From an uncultured Agitococcus sp. (lineage in GTDB: Bacteria; Pseudomonadota; Gammaproteobacteria; Pseudomonadales; Moraxellaceae): a stretch of DNA of 5,530 bases. Positions 1 to 5,442 of the stretch are shown piece after piece (the stretch's first letter is position 1; each line of letters opens with the position of its first letter). The translations under genes were made by a program, and so were the position numbers. The DNA is taken from assembly GCF_937920075.1 (NCBI RefSeq), contig NZ_CALETI010000355.1:1-5530 (forward strand), in the 5' to 3' direction. The notes below the pieces were generated by a model. That model was not told where the DNA came from, made no database searches, and saw only the letters and a program-made list of their open reading frames with translations.

Positions 1-672
1 AAAGTAAAAGAAGGAGTTTATTCAGTATTTTCAGATAATTCAGGGGCTGAGTTATTTATACAATTCAATAAAAATAACGAATTTTTAGGTGTAAATCCGC
101 ACTTTAAAGGTAAAAGCAAAAGGACAGTTTGCTTGATAAATACAGTTGAAAGACCTGAAAGCGAACTTGATGGTGCTTTTTATGGTTGGGCAGACCCTTC
201 AGAGAAAAATAATCCAGATAGTGGTCTGTATCCTTTTGTTTTTGACTTACCTGACTTCAAAACTATAGGGCAAATTGATTTTCCTAAAAACTTTGAAATT
301 CAACTGACTGCATTTGCACAAGAATTAAGTATTTACGATAACGAACAACAATATAACGAAAGCCAAACCTCTGAACCCAAATGGGCGACTCAATCTTTTG
401 TTCCAAGTGGACTTTTTTCGTTTGAAGAAAAAGACCCTGATCCACCTCAAGCATTCAGTATTTTTACAGGCATTATTAAGCAATACGAAAGAAAGCTTAA
501 TGAATTGACACACGAAGAGTTTTATTGGCTGCTTATTGATACATTGGGTGGTGAAATTGATGTTGTTGCTGACATTAGATTTTTTGAGAAAGAGCCTGTT
601 GTAATGGGAATAGTGCAAGGACAATTTTGGCTATCAGGGCAACTTATAAATGCACCGAAAATAGAGTTATAG
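1..672 (+). CDS. Uncharacterised protein, 5' end outside the window
   Basis: The reading frame is open from base 1 to the TAA-region stop ending at 672, so 223 residues are visible and the real start lies upstream. A TTG at 133 is the first start-like codon, but the 44 codons before it read as ordinary protein (for example GVYSVFSDNSGAELFIQF and FLGVNPHFKG), so I do not take it as the start. No signal peptide or membrane segment is visible. The sequence is rich in aromatic and acidic residues with short hydrophobic beta-like stretches, and looks like a soluble, mostly beta cytoplasmic domain. Notable segments are DGAFYGWADP, YPFVFDLPDF, IQLTAFAQEL, KWATQSFVPSGLFSFE and a C-terminal QGQFWLSGQL. 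I do not recognise the family and assign no function. Sampled lines are 27-38% GC, lower than the LysR gene but similar to the binding-protein genes at the other end, so transfer is not shown. It converges on the lipoprotein gene, with a terminator between them. Confidence 0.8.
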   Translation, partial: KVKEGVYSVFSDNSGAELFIQFNKNNEFLGVNPHFKGKSKRTVCLINTVERPESELDGAFYGWADPSEKNNPDSGLYPFVFDLPDFKTIGQIDFPKNFEIQLTAFAQELSIYDNEQQYNESQTSEPKWATQSFVPSGLFSFEEKDPDPPQAFSIFTGIIKQYERKLNELTHEEFYWLLIDTLGGEIDVVADIRFFEKEPVVMGIVQGQFWLSGQLINAPKIEL

Positions 673-698
673 TAAAAGTAACCTATATGAATCATCAC

Positions 699-739
699 AA
701 AAAACAGGATTAAATGCTTAATCTTTAATCCTGTTTTTT
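699..739. terminator. Bidirectional rho-independent terminator
   Basis: AAAAAACAGGATTAAA (699-714) and its exact reverse complement (724-739) form a 16-bp stem around a 9-base loop (TGCTTAATC). The A6 and T6 ends give a U-tract on either strand. The hairpin lies between the stop of the plus-strand gene (672) and the stop of the minus-strand lipoprotein gene (753), so it can end both transcripts. An alternative smaller pairing also exists inside it: GATTAA (708-713) with TTAATC (718-723). Confidence 0.9.
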
Positions 740-752
740 CGCTACATCAAAC

Positions 753-1562
753 CTACGAACTCACCTTAAAACTACCCATACAATTTGGCAAAGCAGGGGC
801 AATTGCCTCTGCCACACGCTCACCAAACTCCTTACCAATACTCAACATCGCCTCATTACGCGCCTTAAAATATTTTTGTCCAACCGCACTTTGGGCAAAT
901 TGCAAATACGCTTGCAAATCGGCATCACTCACATTCAAATATAAATTACTCAATGAGCGTTGCACCTGCCGCTCCATAAAAGCCACTTTATGACGTTTTG
1001 CCATTAACAAGCCAATATTAGAACCAGGAATTTGCCGAATCGCCAAACACTCATAACTATCTAAACGACTAATCACCGCATCAACACTGCTCATAAACAC
1101 ATTATGCAGCATGGTTGATAACAACGTAGCTTTAATAACATCAGCCGCTAAAGCCGTGCTATCAGAGCTTAAATTAACCCGCTCTCTAAAACTTTGTTCA
1201 GCTTGTAAAATATTTTGGCCTGTTGTTGACTGATAAAAATCAATTACTTGCTGTGTTTCTGCACTGCTTAATTTTTGCGACAGAGCTAAACGTAACTGTG
1301 TGTCGGTATAAGGATAGTTAATCGTGTCATCAATGCTTTTTTGCACATCATCTAAAAATTTTTGTGGAATCCATTCTTTAACTTCGGGGTCATACAATGG
1401 CGCTTCTAAATAAAAAAGCGGTGTACGAAATTGGCTAACCGTTAACAGTTGATTGATATTGGCATGGGGAGGCGGTGGAACAATAACGGTTGTTTGTTGC
1501 GGGACAGTTTGGCAAGCCGCTAAGGTTAAAAAGCTTAACACAATGCAAAATTTGGCAATCAT
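753..1562 (-). CDS. Outer-membrane-type lipoprotein with duplicated DUF2059-like motif
   Basis: I chose the ATG at 1562, giving 269 residues. It places a classic lipoprotein signal at the very N-terminus: MIAK, then a hydrophobic run, then the lipobox LAAC with the lipidated Cys at residue 17. A TTG at 1595 in the same frame would add 11 polar or aromatic residues before the signal and is less likely. Neither start has a clear Shine-Dalgarno sequence. Gln after the Cys rather than Asp suggests sorting to the outer membrane. A Pro-rich linker (VPPPP) follows. Two segments share the DUF2059-like pattern of an acidic start, F or FY, S, and GQ: residues about 98-122 (SSAETQQVIDFYQSTTGQN) and about 211-239 (VSDADLQAYLQFAQSAVGQK). 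The rest is mainly helical. DUF2059 proteins have no firmly known biochemical role. The gene starts 64 bases after the LysR stop on the same strand and probably shares its transcript, ending at the 699-739 terminator. The lipoprotein call is strong; the function is unknown. Confidence 0.85.
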   Translation of the reverse strand: MIAKFCIVLSFLTLAACQTVPQQTTVIVPPPPHANINQLLTVSQFRTPLFYLEAPLYDPEVKEWIPQKFLDDVQKSIDDTINYPYTDTQLRLALSQKLSSAETQQVIDFYQSTTGQNILQAEQSFRERVNLSSDSTALAADVIKATLLSTMLHNVFMSSVDAVISRLDSYECLAIRQIPGSNIGLLMAKRHKVAFMERQVQRSLSNLYLNVSDADLQAYLQFAQSAVGQKYFKARNEAMLSIGKEFGERVAEAIAPALPNCMGSFKVSS

Positions 1563-1626
1563 AGGGTAATACGCGTTGTAGTTATAAATTGCCAAACAGA
1601 GTAAACATATCCGCTTAAAGCTTCAA

Positions 1627-2499
1627 CTAATTTCGCTCCCGCAACACCGCTAACATAGCACTTGCAGCACGAGACAAGGTTCGACGGGGATGATAAACCA
1701 CGCCCAAATCACGATGCATTTTTGCTGCTTCGGCTAAAGGCAATACCACCATTTCTTCATTGGCCATGCTGGCAGGCAACACACTCCAACCCAAACCAAT
1801 CGACACCATCATCCGAATCGTTTCTAAATAATTGGTGGTCATGGTGACATTTAATTCTAAACCAGAACTTTTAAACAGCTCAGCAGCAATTTGTCGGGTA
1901 AAGGTGTTTAATGACGGCAAAATGGCAGGATGCCCTGTTAAATCCGCCAATTGAATATTGGCTTTGTTGGCCAAAGGATGGTCTTTACCTGCAACAAACG
2001 CCAAAGGATCATCCCAAATTTTTTCGGTTAACAAACGCGGATCCGCTACAGGTGGCAGCGTAACAATACCCAGTTCTAAATCACCACTTAACACCGATTC
2101 ATAAGCCGCTTCGGAATCAATAAATTGAATATCTAAACGCACCTGCGGATAAGCTTGCGAAAAAGCACGCAAAGTAGGTGGCAAACGGTGTAAACCAATA
2201 TGATGACTGGTGCCAATTTTTAAAATACCTGCCACATCACCTTGCAGTTTAGTCACACTGTTTCTAATTTCTTCAAAATCCAGTAACCATTGTTTGGCAC
2301 GAGGCAACAAATTTCGGCCAGCTTCGGTGAGTTGTACTTTGCGACCTACACGATCAAACAAATTAACCGCTAAGGTTTCTTCCAAATTCTGCACACGTTT
2401 ACTAATCGCAGGTTGGGTTAAATGTAATTTTTCAGCCGCTAATGAAAATGATTCAAAACGGGCAACTTCAATAAAAGCGGCTAAATCAGCAGTATTCAT
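1627..2499 (-). CDS. LysR-family transcriptional regulator
   Basis: This 290-residue protein has the normal LysR length and architecture. The N-terminal winged helix-turn-helix covers about residues 1-61, with the signature SFSLAAEKLHLTQPAISKRV at 17-36 and NLFDRVGRKVQLTEAGRNLL following. A linker helix leads to a substrate-binding-like effector domain at about 90-290 (GILKIGTSHHIGLHRLPP, then IVTLPP and IGLGWSVLP). Such proteins act as cytoplasmic tetramers that bind DNA and respond to a small-molecule coinducer. From memory, the HHIGLHRLPP region resembles the LysR regulator encoded beside leuCD in pseudomonads, but no leucine gene is present here and I would not transfer that role. The ATG lies in a 4-base ATGA overlap with the hydrolase stop and has no good Shine-Dalgarno sequence, so it is probably translated by reinitiation. 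LysR genes are usually divergent from their targets; this one is internal to an operon, so its targets cannot be read from its position. Confidence 0.95.
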   Translation of the reverse strand: MNTADLAAFIEVARFESFSLAAEKLHLTQPAISKRVQNLEETLAVNLFDRVGRKVQLTEAGRNLLPRAKQWLLDFEEIRNSVTKLQGDVAGILKIGTSHHIGLHRLPPTLRAFSQAYPQVRLDIQFIDSEAAYESVLSGDLELGIVTLPPVADPRLLTEKIWDDPLAFVAGKDHPLANKANIQLADLTGHPAILPSLNTFTRQIAAELFKSSGLELNVTMTTNYLETIRMMVSIGLGWSVLPASMANEEMVVLPLAEAAKMHRDLGVVYHPRRTLSRAASAMLAVLRERN

Positions 2500-3662
2500 A
2501 AATCAAACTTTAACCATTGGCGCAACTGTTGATAAATGCGTTCATCACTAAGCATGGCTAAATGGCTCATATCGCTAAACGTCACACGATTAAGTTTAGG
2601 GGCAAACAATACATCCCCTTGCTCATCTTGGGCTAAAGCACTGCTCATTGGCACAATGCCATCGCCTAAAACATCATAATTCAGTTCAGATTTCCACAAG
2701 CTAGCAATTAATAAATGCTCAATATGCTCAGGTAAATGCGGCACAATATTGTCTTCGGTAATTCGCGCATAACGTAAATCTTTAATGCCCCGACTACGAA
2801 TATTGCCCAAACGCATAAAAGGGCGAGTATAAGGGGTAATGTTTAATAAGTTATTGGCTTTATTGCCTAAACGTTCTAACGGTGCGCCCAAATGTGGACT
2901 TCCTAAATAAGCGGCATGGCTAATACGGCTTAACCAAGTATGTTGTTGTTTTTCTGCCCAGTCCATCGCACTACGCATCACCAAACCACCCATACTATGG
3001 CCAATTAACACGATGGGTTTGCCTTGGTTGGCAAAATGATCTTGTAATAATTGAGCAAATTCTTCGCCATTATGATGAATAGCGCGACCTGTGTTATAGC
3101 GTAACCACGCCACTTTGTAGCCTGATTGGGCTAATTCATGATAAAAATCTTGATGATGTTGACCACGTTGCCAATCTAAATCGCTTTCACATAAACCGTG
3201 TAAAAAAATCACATAACCTTTGGCTGGGTCAGTTGCCCAAGACGCTACGTCTAAAAAGTCGCCGTTTTCACCACGCAAAGATAAAGGAATGGCTAAAGGA
3301 CTATCCCAAAACTCTAATTTATCACCAGAAACCCCATTAAAAGCAGCCTGAGAACGCACCGCCAAAGGATTGTTAAATTCTGTGGATTGAGGAGCTAAAA
3401 TATGGCTTAACTTGGCTAATAAAGAAAAAGCAGTGGACACAATTTTATAAGGGAATGGTGCGTATTTGGCACTGGGTTGATGATGTTTGTTAAAAGGTGA
3501 GGGTAAGGCATTAATGGTACTATGTACTTCTGCAACCAAATGAGTTAACTCTTGTGCACCGCGCATGGCAACATGAATAATAGAGCTTGCCTGTTCAATG
3601 GTATTAGAGTAATTGTTGTTTTTAGATGTGTCTTTAATACTCATTATTTCGCTGTCAGACAT
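2496..3662 (-). CDS. Alpha/beta hydrolase, PGAP1-like lipase/esterase
   Basis: This 388-residue serine hydrolase has all expected catalytic parts: an oxyanion HG in VIFLHGLCES (151-160), nucleophile Ser223 in GHSMGG (221-226), Asp334 in GDGIVP and His367 in DMSHLAM. The SPHLGAPLERLGN segment (255-267) and GIKDLRYARI (292-301) are typical of the PGAP1-like/lipase group, which hydrolyses ester bonds of lipid-like substrates; the actual substrate is unknown. No signal peptide or clear membrane span is seen, so it is probably cytoplasmic. About 110 N-terminal residues precede the catalytic fold. They contain a predicted amphipathic helix (about 20-50) and a second hydrophobic-faced helix (about 72-90), which could be a membrane-surface or lid element. 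The ATG at 3662 is well supported by AGAGG six bases upstream; an in-frame ATG at 3644 is a weaker choice. The gene leads the minus-strand unit, overlaps the LysR start by four bases, and sits directly behind a sigma70 promoter overlapped by a 38-bp palindrome. Confidence 0.93.
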   Translation of the reverse strand: MSDSEIMSIKDTSKNNNYSNTIEQASSIIHVAMRGAQELTHLVAEVHSTINALPSPFNKHHQPSAKYAPFPYKIVSTAFSLLAKLSHILAPQSTEFNNPLAVRSQAAFNGVSGDKLEFWDSPLAIPLSLRGENGDFLDVASWATDPAKGYVIFLHGLCESDLDWQRGQHHQDFYHELAQSGYKVAWLRYNTGRAIHHNGEEFAQLLQDHFANQGKPIVLIGHSMGGLVMRSAMDWAEKQQHTWLSRISHAAYLGSPHLGAPLERLGNKANNLLNITPYTRPFMRLGNIRSRGIKDLRYARITEDNIVPHLPEHIEHLLIASLWKSELNYDVLGDGIVPMSSALAQDEQGDVLFAPKLNRVTFSDMSHLAMLSDERIYQQLRQWLKFDL

Positions 3663-3668
3663 GATAAA

Positions 3669-3673
3669 CCTCT
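3669..3673 (-). promoter_or_regulatory. Shine-Dalgarno of the hydrolase gene
   Basis: AGAGG on the minus strand, six bases before the ATG at 3662, fixes this start over the in-frame ATG at 3644. It forms the outer end of one arm of the 38-bp palindrome. Confidence 0.75.
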
Positions 3674-3706
3674 AAATTGGTGTACATATGTTCACTAATT
3701 TAGAGG
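3669..3706. promoter_or_regulatory. 38-bp near-perfect palindrome, probable repressor operator
   Basis: The left half (3669-3687) and right half (3688-3706) are reverse complements at 17 of 19 positions. The outer 10 bp, CCTCTAAATT and AATTTAGAGG, match perfectly. The core on the plus strand is GGTGTACA-TA-TGTTCACT (3679-3696). The palindrome covers the hydrolase -10 box (3697-3702), the predicted start site near 3690 and the Shine-Dalgarno sequence (3669-3673). A dimeric repressor bound here would block the promoter. Because transcription is predicted to begin inside the dyad, the mRNA would hold only one arm, which favours a DNA operator over an RNA hairpin. The core resembles, from memory, FabR/DesT-type sites (half-sites near AGTGAACA/TGTTCACT); the identity of the regulator is inference. 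Confidence 0.7.
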
Positions 3707-3725
3707 GCTTTTGTGTTTTTGTCAA
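3697..3725 (-). promoter_or_regulatory. Sigma70 promoter of the hydrolase-LysR unit
   Basis: On the minus strand a perfect TTGACA -35 box (3725-3720) is separated by exactly 17 bases from TAAATT (3702-3697), a 4/6 match to the -10 consensus. The start site would fall near 3690, giving a leader of about 28 bases before the ATG at 3662. The -10 box is part of the outer arm of the 38-bp palindrome, so this promoter is probably repressible. Confidence 0.65.
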
Positions 3726-3767
3726 GTCGTGTTGGGTTGTTTATTAAGTAATCATTCTCGACACTGA

Positions 3768-3795
3768 TTGTCAAACACGCTAGACTGAATAGAAC
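3768..3795 (+). promoter_or_regulatory. Possible weak promoter of the binding-protein pair
   Basis: TTGTCA (3768-3773, 5/6 to the -35 consensus) is followed after 16 bases by TAGAAC (3790-3795, 4/6 to the -10 consensus). It would give a leader of about 50 bases. TATAAA at 3831-3836 looks more like a -10 box but lies too close to the Shine-Dalgarno sequence to leave a usable leader. This is a weak assignment. Confidence 0.3.
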
Positions 3796-3840
3796 AGATA
3801 GTTTCGCAAGGATGCCCTCAATCCATTCATTATAAAAATC

Positions 3841-3845
3841 GGAGG
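3841..3845 (+). promoter_or_regulatory. Shine-Dalgarno of the first binding-protein gene
   Basis: GGAGG, six bases before the ATG at 3852, is a strong ribosome binding site and fixes the start, which also gives a clean signal peptide. Confidence 0.8.
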
Positions 3846-3851
3846 GTTTAT

Positions 3852-4646
3852 ATGTCTTTTAATTTACGTTTTAGTCCTGTGTTGCTGATATTGATGACGT
3901 CTTCGGCATACGCCGCACCATTACAAATTTGTGTTGATAAAATACCTAATCCACCATTTGCCTATTCAGAAAAAATACAAGGTGCGGGTAAGTTAAAAGG
4001 TTATAGTTTAGACATTATTCAAAAAGCACTTAAAACGATGGCGATACCTTATGCGGTGAAATTAGTCTCTAGTGCCGAGATTGCTAAAAAAATGCAAGAT
4101 GCCAACCCAAATGCAGGTTGTGATATTGCTTTAGATGTACAAAAAGGCAGTAGTTTAGAATCAAGTGTTCTGTTAACCCATCCAATTTATCGCTTACATT
4201 TTGATTTGGTTTATAACTGGGAAACCTATATGTCAGGTTTGGGTATAAAAAACCTTGCTGATATGAATAAATTTAATGTTTGTGGTGTTAAAAATGTAGA
4301 TTATGGCGCATTAAATAAACAACTAAAAATTCAAGAACATAATACAATTAAAGATGTGATGTTTAATATTAAAGCCAAAGAGTGTGATGTGTTTGTGGCC
4401 GAAGGAGTATTGATGCGTTATGGCCAACGTGCCAACCAATACCAAGTGCCACCTGTTGGTTGTATTCGCTTATCAGGCACCGAAAAAAGTTATCATATTG
4501 CGGTATCTAAGCATGTGCCTAATGCCAGCAATTTTGTCGGGCAAATACAGCAAGCAATCGGCACATTAAGCAAAGATATTGCTGTATTGGCAGAGGAATA
4601 TGATGTTAACCCTATCAAGTGTCAGCAAACACTTAACATTAATTAG
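3852..4646 (+). CDS. Periplasmic type-3 solute-binding protein, first of a tandem pair
   Basis: This 264-residue protein has a Sec signal peptide: MSFNLR, a hydrophobic run, then AYA with cleavage near residues 21/22. The mature part of about 243 residues has the usual size and pattern of the family-3 binding proteins (SBP_bac_3, amino-acid-binding type). It opens with LQICVDKIPNPPFAY, then GYSLDIIQKAL, CDIALDV and THPIYRLHFDLVY, and has a second lobe with NVCGVKN and ECDVFVAEG. Six mature cysteines (27, 90, 144, 178, 204, 257) match those of the next gene in order and spacing, so three disulfides are plausible. The Arg that normally binds a ligand carboxylate after the LDV strand aligns with Leu102 here, so the ligand may not be an ordinary amino acid. 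No ABC permease or ATPase gene is next to it; it may serve a distant transporter or a sensor. The strong Shine-Dalgarno sequence supports the start. Its last 44 bases are shared with the next gene in another frame. Confidence 0.9.
   Translation: MSFNLRFSPVLLILMTSSAYAAPLQICVDKIPNPPFAYSEKIQGAGKLKGYSLDIIQKALKTMAIPYAVKLVSSAEIAKKMQDANPNAGCDIALDVQKGSSLESSVLLTHPIYRLHFDLVYNWETYMSGLGIKNLADMNKFNVCGVKNVDYGALNKQLKIQEHNTIKDVMFNIKAKECDVFVAEGVLMRYGQRANQYQVPPVGCIRLSGTEKSYHIAVSKHVPNASNFVGQIQQAIGTLSKDIAVLAEEYDVNPIKCQQTLNIN
4592..4597 (+). promoter_or_regulatory. Shine-Dalgarno deciding the second binding-protein start
   Basis: AGAGGA lies inside the 3' end of the first binding-protein gene. It is five bases from the ATG at 4603 but only two from the ATG at 4600, so 4603 is preferred. 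Its position suggests coupling to translation of the upstream gene. Confidence 0.65.
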
Positions 4647-5442
4647 CCGCAGTTTTTTGTGGTTAGCTGGTGTTGGTATTTGTTTGGCAGCTTCGCAAGT
4701 ACAAGCGGCTAAGTGGCAAGTTTGTTTAGATGAAAACCCTTGGCCGCCATATAGTTATCCCATTTCTGAACAAGATAATCAGTTAACAGGTTATACAGTC
4801 GATATTGCAACACAGGTATTATCTTATTTGCGTTTGGACTATGAGTTTGTCAGATTGCCGTGGGCAGAAGTGCATCAACGCGCCAAAAATTATCAAAAAA
4901 ATGCACAGTGTGATATGGTTTTAGATGTTAGTTTGACTCCAGAAAGACAAAGCTATTTGTATTTTAGCCAGCCTTTGTATCAATTAAAATATAGCTTAGT
5001 TTATGATAATGGCCGCGTAGATGTAGCAAATTTAAGACAAAATATTAAGACTCGGCAATTTTGTGGTATACAAGGTTATAACTATGGTGTGTTGGCAGAT
5101 TTTTTAGCGATTCGTCGTTTAGATTCAATACAAAATGTTTTGGATGCTTTAAATAACAAACAATGTGATTTTTTTATTATTGAAGCGGCAGTATTGCAAA
5201 ATGCCATCAAAAAACAGCTTTATCAATTTAGTAATATGGGATGTATTAATTTAGAAGGGGCAACAAAAACTTATCGCTTAGGCATTGCTAAAAAAACACC
5301 ACAGTCCGTTGCCTATAGTGCAGCTATTGATAAACACATCAATTTATTAAGACGGCAAGGCGTTTTAAGCCAATTAACAGATCACTATAGTTTAGAAGCC
5401 AAAAGTTGTCAGGGCAGTCTTAGTTTAAATAGCTTGCGCTAA
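4603..5442 (+). CDS. Periplasmic type-3 solute-binding protein, second of a tandem pair
   Basis: I chose the ATG at 4603 (279 residues) because AGAGGA lies at proper spacing. The ATG at 4600 would add one residue, and a TTG at 4579 is unlikely. The N-terminus is a long Sec signal: a polar stretch with Lys and Arg, a hydrophobic core FLWLAGVGICLAAS, and cleavage near VQA/AKWQ (about residue 35/36). The mature domain follows the family-3 binding-protein pattern: WQVCLDENPWPPYSY, GYTVDIATQVL, CDMVLDVSLTPERQ, FSQPLYQLKYSLVY, FCGIQGYNYG and QCDFFIIEAA. Unlike its neighbour it keeps the family's ligand-binding Arg (TPER, residue 115). Six mature cysteines (41, 103, 154, 188, 214, 269) match the neighbour's. 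The two proteins are clear but diverged paralogues from an old duplication. The gene overlaps the upstream one by 44 bases in a different frame, implying one transcript. The ligand is unknown and no transporter subunits are adjacent. Confidence 0.9.
   Translation: MLTLSSVSKHLTLISRSFLWLAGVGICLAASQVQAAKWQVCLDENPWPPYSYPISEQDNQLTGYTVDIATQVLSYLRLDYEFVRLPWAEVHQRAKNYQKNAQCDMVLDVSLTPERQSYLYFSQPLYQLKYSLVYDNGRVDVANLRQNIKTRQFCGIQGYNYGVLADFLAIRRLDSIQNVLDALNNKQCDFFIIEAAVLQNAIKKQLYQFSNMGCINLEGATKTYRLGIAKKTPQSVAYSAAIDKHINLLRRQGVLSQLTDHYSLEAKSCQGSLSLNSLR

Noticed and set aside
325..624. Minus-strand open frame of 99 codons
   Set aside because: It is antisense to the first gene, rich in Phe, Asn and Lys runs mirrored from AT-rich coding sequence, with no supporting start signal.
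133..672. TTG at 133 as the start of the first gene
   Set aside because: The frame is open to base 1 and the 44 preceding codons read as good protein, so the gene most likely starts outside the window.
1582..1608. Minus-strand 8-codon leader peptide before the lipoprotein gene
   Set aside because: There is an ATG and TAA but only a weak Shine-Dalgarno sequence and no attenuator structure after it; very short frames like this occur by chance.
1662..1847. Plus-strand open frame of 61 codons
   Set aside because: It is antisense to the LysR effector domain; composition (His, Pro, Trp, Ser) is typical of a shadow frame.
2210..2551. Plus-strand open frame of 113 codons
   Set aside because: It is antisense to the LysR DNA-binding region, which is clearly the real gene.
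3812..3835. Plus-strand 7-codon frame before the first binding-protein gene
   Set aside because: AAGG lies too close to its ATG for a good ribosome site, and no regulatory structure accompanies it.
3663..3851. Riboswitch or small RNA in the divergent intergenic region
   Set aside because: No known aptamer-like conserved core was seen; the structure present is explained by the palindrome, a promoter and ribosome sites.
3852..5442. Complete ABC amino-acid importer
   Set aside because: Only two binding proteins are present; no permease or Walker-motif ATPase is encoded in the window.
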